A DNA stretch of 64,000 nucleotides from Phaeobacter sp. 11ANDIMAR09. GTDB lineage: Bacteria; Pseudomonadota; Alphaproteobacteria; Rhodobacterales; Rhodobacteraceae. How positions within the stretch are numbered: the stretch's first letter is position 1; each line of letters begins with the position of its first letter. A model generated the notes under the pieces. It was not told the DNA's origin. It worked only from the letters and a program-made list of their open reading frames with translations, and did no database searches. Both the position numbers and the translations under genes were made by a program. Where the stretch lies: NCBI RefSeq assembly GCF_001294455.1, contig NZ_LIKT01000002.1, positions 186,001-250,000 on the forward strand, written 5' to 3'. This document shows positions 1 to 8,899 of the stretch, piece by piece.

Positions 1-732
1 CCCCTGCATCAGCCGGCTGATCAGGGCTTCGGTAAAGCCCCAGATGGCGTCATCATGCACCAGGTGATGGGTGAGAATACCATAGGGCTCGGTATTGTCT
101 GCGGTGCCCTTGCGGCGGTCGCGCAGCTGACCGCAGACCTGCGCAATCAAGTGCTCTGGTGCCACCAGCGAGCGGCTGCCTTTCCAGTCGATGGGGTCGA
201 GATGTGTGTTGATCTGTGCCAGACCCGGCGCGGCAAAGGCGGCCTGGCGTGGTGTAAAGGTGGACAGGGCGGCAAAGCCGAGATCGGCAAGCGCGGGCAC
301 CAGGTCTGACGCAATGCGGTTCCAGGGGGGAACAAACATCGCCCCCAGTCGCGTTCCGAAGACTTGCTGAAGGCGGCTAAGCCCTCGCTGCATGTCCTCC
401 AAGGAGACCTGCCTGGGGCGCTGAGCGGGGAACTCGCATTTTTTCTCGCCCTTGGAGGCGTGATTGAGGTGTGCCCAGCCGTGCACCACTGGGATCAGCT
501 CAGCATGTTGTGCCACATAGCTCGCCAGCTCCGTCTGAACTGCGGCAGGGATCACGGCCAAATGCACCGGCACTCCCAAGTCGCGTGCCAGCGAGCAAAG
601 ACGTTCCAGCTGCGGCGTGGGTTCAACGGCATCGTCATCGCGCCACCACAGCGGCAGGCGCAGATCTGCTGACTGCCATTTTGCCAGTTCCGCCTCAAGC
701 GGTGCCCAATCGGGGGCCATGCCTGTGCTCAT
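1..732 (-). CDS. Polysaccharide deacetylase family protein (3' end outside window)
   Basis: Reading leftwards from ATG at 732 gives 244 open codons to the window edge, so the C-terminus is missing. The N-terminal third has the NodB-like layout: an Asp cluster RDDDA at residues 31-35, a His-rich HGWAHLNH at 84-91, and FVPPWN at 133-138. In this family the Asp and two His residues hold the metal that removes acetyl (or other acyl) groups from polysaccharide sugars. It begins 2 nt after the stop of the upstream glycosyltransferase and is the last gene seen in a six-gene operon, so the substrate is probably the glycan made by those transferases. No signal peptide is visible, so a cytoplasmic site is likely. 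Family call fairly firm; substrate unknown. Confidence 0.8.
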   Translation of the reverse strand, partial: MSTGMAPDWAPLEAELAKWQSADLRLPLWWRDDDAVEPTPQLERLCSLARDLGVPVHLAVIPAAVQTELASYVAQHAELIPVVHGWAHLNHASKGEKKCEFPAQRPRQVSLEDMQRGLSRLQQVFGTRLGAMFVPPWNRIASDLVPALADLGFAALSTFTPRQAAFAAPGLAQINTHLDPIDWKGSRSLVAPEHLIAQVCGQLRDRRKGTADNTEPYGILTHHLVHDDAIWGFTEALISRLMQG

Positions 733-734
733 CT

Positions 735-1865
735 CTATGCTCCTGCCAGATCATGGGCAATTTCAACCGCCCGCCGCGCGCCGTCAAACTGAAAGCGGTC
801 GGCGCTGCGGCGCGGAGCGGCGAGCACTTTTTCGACTGCGTCAATCATCCCTTCCGGGGTGAGCTCAGCGGTGCGGAGGGTTTCAAAGCCTGCCAGCGGC
901 GCCAGGCTTTTGGCGCGCAGGCCTTGCTCGACCTCTTTGCCGGCATCAAAGGGGATCAGCACCGCCGGGGTTTCCGCCTGCAGCAGGTCCAGCGCGGTGT
1001 TATAGCCGCACATGCTGACCGAGGCGGCAACATGGGTGAGCATCTGGCGAAAATCGGGACGTGTGGCTTCGAGCCGGGCAGGAGAGTCGACTTGGGACAG
1101 CTGCGCAATTCGAGCCCTGGCATCGCTGCCGCCCACCAACAGGCGCCAGTTGCGACCAGGCATCTGCCGGGCGGCGGCCAGCGCACAGAGGTAGATTTCA
1201 TCCCCGACACTGCCGCCCCCGGCGCTGACAAGGATCTCACCGTGCCCTTCGGAAAGGGGGTGTGGTCCGGCCGCCGCGGGGGCAACAAAGCCGGTGTAAT
1301 GCAGCTTTGCCGCGAGCATCTCAGAGACGGGCCAACTGAGCTCAAGCCGGGTGGCCTGTGGGTCGGAATGAACCAGCACGCCGTCATAGAATTCCGCGAT
1401 CACCCGATCCGCTTTTTCCACCTTTTCCGGCTTGGAGGGCGGCGCCAGAATGTCGCGGATAGAGGCCAATATCTTGGGCGGTTTGGGCTGCGCCTTGGCC
1501 GCGCGCAAAAGGGCGAGAAACTCATGGCGCAGCATGCGGCGGCCAAAGGGGTAGAGCTCGGTGATCAGCACATCGGGGACCAGCTGCTCTAGGGCCTGGC
1601 ACAGCATGGCCTGGCGTTGCTGGAGATAGCTGTCAGTGGTCAATGCGCCCTTTTCATCCAAAAGCTGGGTGAAATTCACCCCATCCGAGCGCAGCGGCGG
1701 CAGCTGCAGCAGGTCAAGTCCGGTGGTGTCGAGCTGTGGGGCCGGGAAGCCGCCGGACAGAATCTGCACCTGGTCACCAGCCTGTTGAAAAGCGCGCCCT
1801 AGGGTCAGTGCCCGCGACAGATGCCCGGTGCCCAGCAGATGCGTGACGACAATCATGACCTTCAT
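735..1865 (-). CDS. MurG/GT28-like glycosyltransferase
   Basis: 376 aa. The N-terminus carries a glycine-rich GTGHLSRAL loop (about residues 12-20) and the C-terminal half has SAGGGSVGDE and CGYNTALDLL followed by PAVLIPF, the layout of GT-B transferases of the MurG/UGT type, where the C-terminal domain binds the nucleotide sugar. It resembles the first gene of the same operon (4769-5995), which has the matching GLGHLRRSRAL and GGYNTFCEVL motifs, so the two are probably paralogues acting on different acceptors. Its ATG overlaps the phosphatase stop by 4 nt (ATGA), which suggests translational coupling. Donor and acceptor cannot be read from the sequence. Confidence 0.8.
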   Translation of the reverse strand: MKVMIVVTHLLGTGHLSRALTLGRAFQQAGDQVQILSGGFPAPQLDTTGLDLLQLPPLRSDGVNFTQLLDEKGALTTDSYLQQRQAMLCQALEQLVPDVLITELYPFGRRMLRHEFLALLRAAKAQPKPPKILASIRDILAPPSKPEKVEKADRVIAEFYDGVLVHSDPQATRLELSWPVSEMLAAKLHYTGFVAPAAAGPHPLSEGHGEILVSAGGGSVGDEIYLCALAAARQMPGRNWRLLVGGSDARARIAQLSQVDSPARLEATRPDFRQMLTHVAASVSMCGYNTALDLLQAETPAVLIPFDAGKEVEQGLRAKSLAPLAGFETLRTAELTPEGMIDAVEKVLAAPRRSADRFQFDGARRAVEIAHDLAGA

Positions 1866-2449
1866 GGCATGTCTCTTTTCAACAGGCGCAGGGGCTCGGT
1901 CCAGGGAGTAAGGCTATCGCCGTCGATTTCGACGACAAACAGACGGTTGCGTTTGATGCGGAACGGCGCGGGTCCGTCAAAATTCCAGTGATAGGCCCGA
2001 GCCAGGATCATTCGCATGATGCCGATATGGCAGACCGCAATGGTGTCATGCTCCAGACTGGCGATCCAGGGTTTGATCCGCGCCCAGACCTCTGCCGGGG
2101 TTTCACCCCCAGGCGGGCGGTAGTCCCAGCCCCACTGTTCGATATCGCGAAAGCCGCTGTTGGGGGTGCCTTTCAGCTCCAGGCCCTTTTTGCCCTCCCA
2201 ATCGCCCCAGAACATCTCTGTGAGGTTTGGCGCGGTTTTAGGAGGCTGGCCTGCAACCAGTTCAGCGGTCTCTACAGCGCGTGACAGCGGGCTGGACCAG
2301 AGCGCGGCCTGATCCCAGGGCCTGGGCAGGGCAAACTGTGCCAGCTCTGCACGGGCGGCGTCATCGAGTGGGATATCGCTGCGGCCCTGGATCTGACCGG
2401 CGCGGTTCCAGGCGGTATGGCCGTGGCGCAAAAGAGCAAGGCGGATCAT
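1862..2449 (-). CDS. Histidine phosphatase family protein (phosphoglycerate mutase-like)
   Basis: 195 aa. The N-terminal LLRHGHTAWN carries the RHG catalytic histidine of the histidine phosphatase superfamily; later CHIGIMRM supplies the second active-site histidine. Members act on small phosphoesters such as sugar phosphates or phosphoglycerate. I take ATG 2449 as the start, because it overlaps the upstream glycosyltransferase stop by ATGA and puts the RHG motif near residue 8; a longer reading frame to 2485 would run 36 nt further into that gene. Its position inside a glycosyltransferase operon suggests it dephosphorylates a sugar intermediate of that pathway, as glucosyl-3-phosphoglycerate phosphatases do elsewhere. 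That link is inference. Confidence 0.82.
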   Translation of the reverse strand: MIRLALLRHGHTAWNRAGQIQGRSDIPLDDAARAELAQFALPRPWDQAALWSSPLSRAVETAELVAGQPPKTAPNLTEMFWGDWEGKKGLELKGTPNSGFRDIEQWGWDYRPPGGETPAEVWARIKPWIASLEHDTIAVCHIGIMRMILARAYHWNFDGPAPFRIKRNRLFVVEIDGDSLTPWTEPLRLLKRDMP

Positions 2450-3534
2450 CGGCTGTCCTCGAGCAAGGGGGTGACAGCGGACCAAAAACGCGCGCTGGCG
2501 GCTGGGGCGAGGTGACGACTGGCAACCCGGTCACGGGCTTCGGTGCCTAGTTTTTGTCGCAGATCAGGGGCTGAAAGCAGCCGGTTCAGCCGCTCTGAGA
2601 GAGCCTCTGCGCCCTGGGTCACTGCGGGGTATTGCCCTGGTGCCAGAACATCTCGCATGCCGGGGCGGTCCTGGGCCACCACGGGCAGCCCGTGGCTTTG
2701 GGCTTCCAGATAGACCATGCCAAAAGCTTCGTTGACGCCGGGCCAGAAGAACAGACTAGCGCTTTCATAGGCTTTGGTTAGTTCCGCGCGCGACAATTGC
2801 CCCAGAAAGGTGACGTGCTGGCCATAGGGGATCATCAAGGCCTCGACCTCCGCTCGGGCCGGGCCGTCCCCGGCGATCTGCAAGTGCCAGTCGCCTTGCA
2901 GCCCTTGCAGGCTATCGGCGATGATCTGATAGGAGGCCAGTTTATCCCCTTGGCGCATCATACCGACGCTTAACATGGGGCCATCCAGAGTGCTGGCCCG
3001 CGGCATGGTGTCCAGCGGCAGAAAGGGAGGCAGGCTGACCAGGGTTTGGTCTGTGTGCTTGTCGCGTTCCAGCGTGATGAGATCATTGGCCGTAAGATAG
3101 AAAATCACCGAGGCCGTATCAGCTGCGTCATGGGCGGATTGAGCAAAGCCAGCCCAGGGGCCAATCAGACGACGCGAAGCCCGAGTGCTTTCGATCTGCA
3201 CATAAGGGATACCACGGGCGCGTGCCACCTGGGGGCCGATCAGATCCGGTGCTTTGTAGTAATTGTGATAGGTCACCCAGAGATCCACGGGCGGCATGTC
3301 TGCGGTCAGTCGACGCACTTCCTGGTCGGCCTTGTCCCGCAGCCGTGACTGGAGCGCGGCATCGCCTGTCTTGTCGAATATCTTCAGCTCGGTCACCAGA
3401 TCGACCTCGGCGCCACCTGTTGCAAGCAGCGCGATCAGGTTGCGGGCCATTTCCCGATCGCCCGAGGGCACCGGATGGCGCGGCGATTTCATCGGCGCAT
3501 AAAAGGCGATCCTTTTGGGGGCCTTGCTGCTCAT
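2446..3534 (-). CDS. Glycosyltransferase family 4 protein
   Basis: 362 aa GT-B fold protein. The C-terminal half has the GT4 pattern: LSVGMMRQGDK near the domain linker, then GVNEAFGMVYLEAQSHGLPVVA with the two glutamates of the E-x7-E donor-binding motif. The N-terminus has PSGDREMARNLIALLATGG, typical of the acceptor-side domain. GT4 enzymes retain anomeric configuration and transfer from nucleotide sugars (some from phospho-sugars). The start ATG overlaps the preceding transferase stop by 4 nt and its own stop overlaps the phosphatase start by 4 nt. No membrane segment is evident, so it is cytoplasmic or peripheral. Confidence 0.85.
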   Translation of the reverse strand: MSSKAPKRIAFYAPMKSPRHPVPSGDREMARNLIALLATGGAEVDLVTELKIFDKTGDAALQSRLRDKADQEVRRLTADMPPVDLWVTYHNYYKAPDLIGPQVARARGIPYVQIESTRASRRLIGPWAGFAQSAHDAADTASVIFYLTANDLITLERDKHTDQTLVSLPPFLPLDTMPRASTLDGPMLSVGMMRQGDKLASYQIIADSLQGLQGDWHLQIAGDGPARAEVEALMIPYGQHVTFLGQLSRAELTKAYESASLFFWPGVNEAFGMVYLEAQSHGLPVVAQDRPGMRDVLAPGQYPAVTQGAEALSERLNRLLSAPDLRQKLGTEARDRVASRHLAPAASARFWSAVTPLLEDSR

Positions 3535-4772
3535 GAGCCCTGCAGCATGGCATCCAGTCGGATCACCAGCTGCGCAATGCCGGGATCCATGCCGAAATCG
3601 CGCCGCAGACGCTCCAGAGCGGCCTCGGCCATCTCCTGCGCCATGTTGGGGTTGCGCGCCAGGGACAGGATCGCATTCGCCAGCGCCTGCGGGTCATCTT
3701 TACTGAGCAACCCATGGGTGCCACTGTCGATGAACTCAGGGATGGCAGAGACCGGCGTCGACAGGATCGGCAGCAATTGCGAAGCCGCCTCCATCAGCAC
3801 ATTGGGCAGGCCGTCACGATCGCCATCCTTTGCGATCCGGCTGGGCAGGACAAAGAGATCAGAGGCGCGCATGGCTTCAATGACCTCAGGCTGATCACAG
3901 GCACCGCGCCAAGTGATGCGTTGGGCGACGCCTGCGTCCTCAGCCATGTCCTGCAGTAGATCATTTAATCCGCCGCCGCCAATATGGGTCCAGTGCCAGT
4001 CAAGATCCTGCGGCAACAGGGCCAAGGCGGCGATCAGCCGGTCAAAACCTTTTTTCTCAACCAAGCGGCCAACGGACATCAGTTTGAGAGGATCCTTTGC
4101 CTGCCGCCAGCTTCGAGAGGGTGGTTCGGGGAAACGGGCCAGATCCAAGCCGTGATAGATCAGGTCAACCGGGGTGCCTTTGGCAAGATCCTGCAGGTGT
4201 TTGGCACCAAAACCTGTGCAGGTTGCGCCAAAATTTGCGCCAAAATGCGCCGCCGAGAGTTTTTCGCGCAGCTCCCATTCTGGGGACGTCCAGATGTCCT
4301 TGGCATGAGCGGAAAAGCTCCAGGGCAGCCCGCGCATGATTGCCGCATAGCGGGCCACGGACGAGGGTGTGTGCAGGAAATGCGCATAAAACCCCAGCAC
4401 TTCGGCGGGGGCTTCGGCGGCCAGCACGCAGGCCTGGCCAAAGCGGCGAATGCGGTTGCGGCTGGGATCACGCGCCAGATCGGCGCGCCAGATACGATAG
4501 GCCTCAGCGTAGCCAGGCAGGGCCTGCGCCGCAGCGCGCGCTGCCCAGACACGGTCAGGTTCCTGATACAGATATTCCGGCAGGTAGCGCACCTTGGCCT
4601 GCAACCTGTCATGCAGCGGATGGCGTTTCACATCGGTGGGATGGCGCAGCGACCAGATCTCGAAACTCTGACCGGCCTCTTCTAGGGCGACCAGCTCCTG
4701 CGCGATAAAGGTCTCGGAGAGCCGGGGCCAGCCTTTGACCAATACCGCAAGGTTAGGATGGTCTTGGCTCAT
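3531..4772 (-). CDS. Glycosyltransferase family 4 protein (colanic-acid/EPS type)
   Basis: 413 aa. Motifs include SFSAHAKDIW and GFGAKHLQDL in the acceptor domain, then MSVGRLVEKKGFDRLI, the usual opening of the GT4 donor domain, and DGLPNVLMEA with conserved acidic residues. The layout resembles WcaL/AmsK-type exopolysaccharide transferases. The open frame runs upstream to 4991, but ATG 4772 is the likely start: it overlaps the stop of the first operon gene as ATGA, and the upstream residues are arginine-rich shadow sequence. With its neighbours this makes four transferases in one operon. Substrates unknown. Confidence 0.85.
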   Translation of the reverse strand: MSQDHPNLAVLVKGWPRLSETFIAQELVALEEAGQSFEIWSLRHPTDVKRHPLHDRLQAKVRYLPEYLYQEPDRVWAARAAAQALPGYAEAYRIWRADLARDPSRNRIRRFGQACVLAAEAPAEVLGFYAHFLHTPSSVARYAAIMRGLPWSFSAHAKDIWTSPEWELREKLSAAHFGANFGATCTGFGAKHLQDLAKGTPVDLIYHGLDLARFPEPPSRSWRQAKDPLKLMSVGRLVEKKGFDRLIAALALLPQDLDWHWTHIGGGGLNDLLQDMAEDAGVAQRITWRGACDQPEVIEAMRASDLFVLPSRIAKDGDRDGLPNVLMEAASQLLPILSTPVSAIPEFIDSGTHGLLSKDDPQALANAILSLARNPNMAQEMAEAALERLRRDFGMDPGIAQLVIRLDAMLQGS

Positions 4773-5995
4773 TCGGCGGCCTTTCTTGGCAGGTCCTGCA
4801 ACAGGGAGGCAACGCGGCGCGTGACGCAGTCGAGCCCGTCGAGCAGGCCTTCGGAGAAGGCCGCTGAGGGGGGCTTTTGTTCGGCCAGAGCGCGGATCGC
4901 TTTGGTCATGGCCTGGGGGGTCCAACCATCGCGTTGCTCGTCCAGCATGGAAACCAGACCCAGCTCTTCGGCGCGGCTGGCGCGGATCCATTGTTCCAGG
5001 CGCGGCGTGGTGCGGGGCACGATGACGGCGGGTTTGTCAAAGGAGAGCACCTCGCAGAAGGTATTGTAGCCGCCCATGCAGACAACGCCCTGTGCCCCTG
5101 AAAACAGGGTCTCGATACGGGATTCAAAGCCGACGGCGGTGACACGCCCATTCAACGCCGCGACGCGGGTTTCAAAAGCTTCACGGGTTTCGCCCGATAG
5201 GAAAGGGCCATAGACCAGAACGGCGCGGGGCGACAGGTTTGGATCCTGCTCATAGGCCGAGAGCACCAGATCCACCATCATGGCGCCATCGCCGCCTCCG
5301 CCGGGGGTGATCAGCACATAGGGCTGCTCGGGCGGATCATCCCAGGCGCCAAGATCGCGCCGCAGATAGCCAGTCCAATACATGCGGTTCTGGGTGGCCT
5401 TGCTGAGGTTGAGCCCCTGGGTCGGATCATAGATTGATGCCAGCCCATAGACCCAGATCTCGTCATAGTAATTCTCGGTGGCCTGGATCGCTTCTTTGCG
5501 GTTCCATTCCGCCGCAAGCACCTCGGGCTCGTCCAGCACATCGCGTAGCCCCAGAACCAGTTTGGTGCGCCCTTCTTCTGTCAGCAGTTTCAGCGTTGGT
5601 AGCAGCTCCCCGCGAAACCCGGTTGGCTCTTTGTCGACGATCAGTACATCGGGGTCATATTGCTCGGCCATTGAGCGGATCAGGCCACTGCGCAATTCGG
5701 TGGTTTCCTCAATGCTCATGCCCATGGTGCGCGAGGCATAGCTGCCGTCGGAACGCTTGATCACGCCGGGCAGGCGCATATGGTCAACCCGGGTGGGAAA
5801 GGCAAAACGCCCCGCCACAGGCGAGCCGGTCAGAATCAAGGCTGAAGCCGAAGGGTCCGCGGCGGTGATCGCACCTGCCAGAGCACGAGAGCGACGCAGG
5901 TGACCCAGCCCGAATGTGTCATGACTGTACAGCATTACCCTGGGGCCGCGTTGATTTTGGTTCCGCTCGCGAGAGAGATCTGTGGTCGATGTCAT
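4769..5995 (-). CDS. MurG-like glycosyltransferase, first gene of glycan operon
   Basis: 408 aa. After a polar N-terminal tail it has YSHDTFGLGHLRRSRAL (about residues 23-39), VLITPGGGGDGAMM at mid-protein and CMGGYNTFCEVLSFDKPAVIVPR near the C-terminus: a GT-B transferase of the MurG/UGT-like kind often annotated only as predicted glycosyl transferase. It begins the leftward operon; the next four genes each overlap the previous one by 4 nt, and the deacetylase follows by 2 nt, so all six are probably made from one message. The divergent neighbour is an MscS channel, so the promoter must lie within 5996-6360. Its partner paralogue is at 735-1865. Confidence 0.8.
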   Translation of the reverse strand: MTSTTDLSRERNQNQRGPRVMLYSHDTFGLGHLRRSRALAGAITAADPSASALILTGSPVAGRFAFPTRVDHMRLPGVIKRSDGSYASRTMGMSIEETTELRSGLIRSMAEQYDPDVLIVDKEPTGFRGELLPTLKLLTEEGRTKLVLGLRDVLDEPEVLAAEWNRKEAIQATENYYDEIWVYGLASIYDPTQGLNLSKATQNRMYWTGYLRRDLGAWDDPPEQPYVLITPGGGGDGAMMVDLVLSAYEQDPNLSPRAVLVYGPFLSGETREAFETRVAALNGRVTAVGFESRIETLFSGAQGVVCMGGYNTFCEVLSFDKPAVIVPRTTPRLEQWIRASRAEELGLVSMLDEQRDGWTPQAMTKAIRALAEQKPPSAAFSEGLLDGLDCVTRRVASLLQDLPRKAAE

Positions 5996-6360
5996 GGGCT
6001 AGCCTGCAGCTGTACTACAGATTGGGTGGTGCAATAGGAAAGTGCTGAAATCAAGAGGGTTAACCTTTCAAACACCCGAATTTGAGGGAAATGGCAGGTC
6101 TGAGGCGGATCTGCCCCTATGGATGGCGCTTTCTCGCCGCTCTGGCCTGACTTGAAACTCGAGCACACTGAAGCCGCCTTTTGGCAAGGATGGGCACAGC
6201 ATTGATGACAAAACGGGCGCCTGATGTGGCGTTCGGGGGCCCCAGTTTCTGGCAACAAACCCCCGCTGGGTTTCACCTTATCTGTTTAATTATCTGTTTA
6301 ATTGCGAATACGGGGGCTTATCGTTACCGTGAAGCAATCTTTGTTCGGAGCCTTTCAGTT
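5996..6360. other. Divergent intergenic region between glycan operon and mscS-like gene
   Basis: 365 nt without a convincing gene. The downstream frame is open from 6181, but those 60 residues lack family character and precede a clear signal peptide at 6361. The region should hold both divergent promoters; I could not pick a confident -35/-10 pair. A short tandem repeat lies at 6279-6302. Confidence 0.5.
6279..6302. repeat. Perfect tandem duplication of a 12-mer
   Basis: TATCTGTTTAAT occurs twice in direct succession, 59 nt before the mscS-like start. It is AT-rich in a GC-rich genome, and could be a doubled regulator site or a slippage product. Confidence 0.6.
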
Positions 6361-8715
6361 ATGATTCATCGTTTTCTTCAGACACTCTGTTTGGGTCTTG
6401 TATTGCTTTTCACCAGCATGGTGATCCCAGAGACCGGGAGTGCCCAGGAGACTGAGGAAGCTGCGAGTGACCCGGTAGCCCGCGCAGTGGAATTGGCAGC
6501 CGAAAGCGGGTTGGGGGTGATCATTGTCGATGGCAGCGGCTCTGTCACGGGGGCAGCCGCCACGCCGCCGCGCGCTGACTCATCGCCGATGGATGGGCAT
6601 TCCTCGCTGATGAAGGCGCAGTCGGAGTTCCAGTCCTTTCGCCAGGAGTTGAGAAGCCGTCTGGAAGCATTGCCTTATTCGATTTTCGAAATGAATTATG
6701 TCCTGCGGCAAACCAGCCCGGACGGGCGGATCATGACCTATGTCGAAGTCCTGGGTTGGAGTCTGTTGTTCCTATTGATCGGGCGTTGGCTCTCGGTTGA
6801 GATCTATGGCAAACGGATCGCCAAACGCTATGTGGTGGCCCGGATCAAGGCGGACCCGGAAGGTTACTATGAGAAGATGCCTTTCCTGGTTTACCGCTTC
6901 TTTATGGGGGTCTTGGGAACCATCTTTGCGATGGTCTTTGCGCTGCTGATTTCCTATCTAATTTTTGGTGCATCAAACGATAGCTCCATCGAGTTTACCG
7001 TGACTGCGATCTACACGGCCTTCTTTGTGGCAAGCGTGGTCTCAGACCTGTGGCGGATGGTTTTGTCTCCCTATCTCAGCCAGTATCGTATGCCGGTATT
7101 TTCGGACCGTGACGCCAAGCGGCTTTACTACTCGGCCTCTTTGTTGGCGACCTATGATATCTTCTCTCTGATCTTCGCCACCTGGGTGGGTGATTTTGGG
7201 CTGAACTACAATGTCTATGCGCTGGTCTATGGGCTGCTGGCCTTGGTTGGGGCGTTGGGTAGCCTGGTTTTGCTGGCGCTCAATGCGCGGGCCATCACCC
7301 ATGCCATTCGGGCGGGACGCCCCAAGGAAGACTGCTCCTGGCTGCTCAAAGTCCTCTCCATGGTCTGGGCGCCGACGGTGGCGGTCTATATCGTCTTTGG
7401 CTGGCTGGAGCTGGCCTTTGATCTGGTTTTAGAACGCGACATGTCGGTGCCGCTGATGGCGGGAACCTATATGGTGCTGACCTCGATCCTGGTGGTCTAC
7501 GGAGTTATTAACTACGGCATTGAGGCCTTTAGCTATCGTCGCCGCCGACCAGAAATCCTGGATCCGGTTCCGAGCGTAGGCGCGGGGGAGCCCGGCGAGG
7601 ATGGGGCCATGGCAGAGATCTCGGAGGATGAGATCAAGACCATGTCCCAGAACCAGGGATACAGGATCGCCACTTTTGAGGATCTGGCGCGTCGGGTTGC
7701 CGGGATTCTCGCCTTTCTGGTTGGCGCCTACGCTCTGGTCATTGTCTGGACGCCCGAGGCCAACTGGATGGAGACCACAGCTGCCGAGCGCGGCATTGAT
7801 GTGGTTGTCATCCTGTTCCTGGGCTACATCGTCTATCACACTTCGCGAATTTGGATCGACAGCAAGATAGACGAGGAAGTCGGGGATCTGCCGGAGGCCG
7901 AACTGGGGGATGAAGGGGGCCATGGCGGGGCGAGCCGACTTGCCACCCTGTTGCCACTGTTTCGCGGTGTCATTCTGGCCGTGGTGTTGGTGTCGATTGT
8001 GCTCATTGTGCTGCTGGAACTGGGGGTGAATGTCAGCCCGCTGTTTGCCGGTGCTGGTGTTGTTGGCCTGGCGGTAGGATTTGGATCGCAAACCCTGGTG
8101 CGCGATATCTTTTCTGGTGCGTTTTTTCTGTTGGATGATGCCTTTCGCAAAGGGGAATACATCGACATTGGCGACGTCAAAGGCACAGTTGAAAAGATCT
8201 CGGTGCGTTCCTTTCAGCTGCGCCATCATCTGGGCGCGCTGCACACCATTCCCTTTGGTGAAATCAAGGTGCTGACCAATTATTCGCGTGATTGGGTGAT
8301 GATGAAACTGCCACTGCGGGTGACCTATGATACCGATGTCGAAAAGGTCCGCAAGCTGATCAAGAAACTGGGCCAGAGCCTGCTGAGCGATCCAGTGATA
8401 GGCGAGAGCTTTATGCAGCCTTTGAAGTCGCAGGGTGTGATCGAGATGCAGGATTCTGCGATGATCATCCGGGTCAAATTCATGACCAAGCCTGGCGATC
8501 AATGGCTGGTGCGCAAGAAGGTCTACCATGAAATCCGCGAACTCTTTGCCCGCGAAGGGATCAAGTTCGCCCATCGCGAAGTTACTGTGCGTCTTGCTGA
8601 AGATCAGGCGGATGATTTGCCGCCTAAACAGAGAGAAGCTCTTACGGGTGCGGTGCAGGCTGCGATCGACGAGGATATGCTGGACGTCAATGAGGGGGGC
8701 GGTGACGACCGGTAA
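6361..8715 (+). CDS. Large mechanosensitive ion channel of the MscS family
   Basis: 784 aa, much longer than E. coli MscS (about 286 aa) and closer to YbiO/MscK-type proteins. Residues 1 to about 29 look like a signal peptide (MIHRFL... ending near GSAQE). A periplasmic stretch follows, then about ten to eleven hydrophobic segments from residue 125 on. The pore helix and start of the beta domain are clear: FAGAGVVGLAVGFG, then LVRDIFSGAFFLLDD, then GEYIDIGDVKGTVEKI. It should sit in the inner membrane and release solutes on hypo-osmotic shock. ATG 6361 is preferred over 6181 because of the signal peptide and a GGAG about 11 nt upstream. The C-terminal tail is acidic. Confidence 0.88.
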   Translation: MIHRFLQTLCLGLVLLFTSMVIPETGSAQETEEAASDPVARAVELAAESGLGVIIVDGSGSVTGAAATPPRADSSPMDGHSSLMKAQSEFQSFRQELRSRLEALPYSIFEMNYVLRQTSPDGRIMTYVEVLGWSLLFLLIGRWLSVEIYGKRIAKRYVVARIKADPEGYYEKMPFLVYRFFMGVLGTIFAMVFALLISYLIFGASNDSSIEFTVTAIYTAFFVASVVSDLWRMVLSPYLSQYRMPVFSDRDAKRLYYSASLLATYDIFSLIFATWVGDFGLNYNVYALVYGLLALVGALGSLVLLALNARAITHAIRAGRPKEDCSWLLKVLSMVWAPTVAVYIVFGWLELAFDLVLERDMSVPLMAGTYMVLTSILVVYGVINYGIEAFSYRRRRPEILDPVPSVGAGEPGEDGAMAEISEDEIKTMSQNQGYRIATFEDLARRVAGILAFLVGAYALVIVWTPEANWMETTAAERGIDVVVILFLGYIVYHTSRIWIDSKIDEEVGDLPEAELGDEGGHGGASRLATLLPLFRGVILAVVLVSIVLIVLLELGVNVSPLFAGAGVVGLAVGFGSQTLVRDIFSGAFFLLDDAFRKGEYIDIGDVKGTVEKISVRSFQLRHHLGALHTIPFGEIKVLTNYSRDWVMMKLPLRVTYDTDVEKVRKLIKKLGQSLLSDPVIGESFMQPLKSQGVIEMQDSAMIIRVKFMTKPGDQWLVRKKVYHEIRELFAREGIKFAHREVTVRLAEDQADDLPPKQREALTGAVQAAIDEDMLDVNEGGGDDR

Positions 8716-8761
8716 CTCAAAGGGGCTTTATGCTGTCGTGTAGCTGGTGTGTTCAGGCAAA

Positions 8762-8840
8762 GGGAGAGCTCCCGCCCCCAAGGCGATCCGCTAACGCGCA
8801 TCGATTGGCGTTGGGCCGGGCGCCGGGCCTGCGGCCCGGC
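8762..8840. repeat. REP-like element with three consecutive hairpins
   Basis: Between the convergent mscS-like and CoA-transferase genes lie three inverted repeats in a row: GGGAG-AG-CTCCC (8762-8773), AACGC/GCGTT around 8793-8812, and a perfect GCCGGGCC-TGC-GGCCCGGC (8822-8840). No reading frame fits. The arrangement resembles interspersed palindromic repeats; from memory, similar sequence recurs in other Roseobacter genomes, but I cannot verify copy number here. It could also work as a bidirectional terminator. Confidence 0.55.
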
Positions 8841-8899
8841 GAGCGCGGGGAGAGAAGTGTAGGCTTCGTTGAAGAGCGGTGAGCTTTGCGCAACTGTCC

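Noticed and set aside
471-1592. 373-codon plus-strand frame over the deacetylase and first MurG-like gene
   Set aside because: The opposite strand carries a coupled operon with motifs; this frame shows none.
6181-6360. N-terminal extension of the mscS-like protein
   Set aside because: ATG 6361 starts a normal signal peptide with a ribosome site; the extension has no family sequence.
7429-8574. 381-codon minus-strand frame inside the mscS-like gene
   Set aside because: His/Gln-rich shadow of the hydrophobic channel domain.
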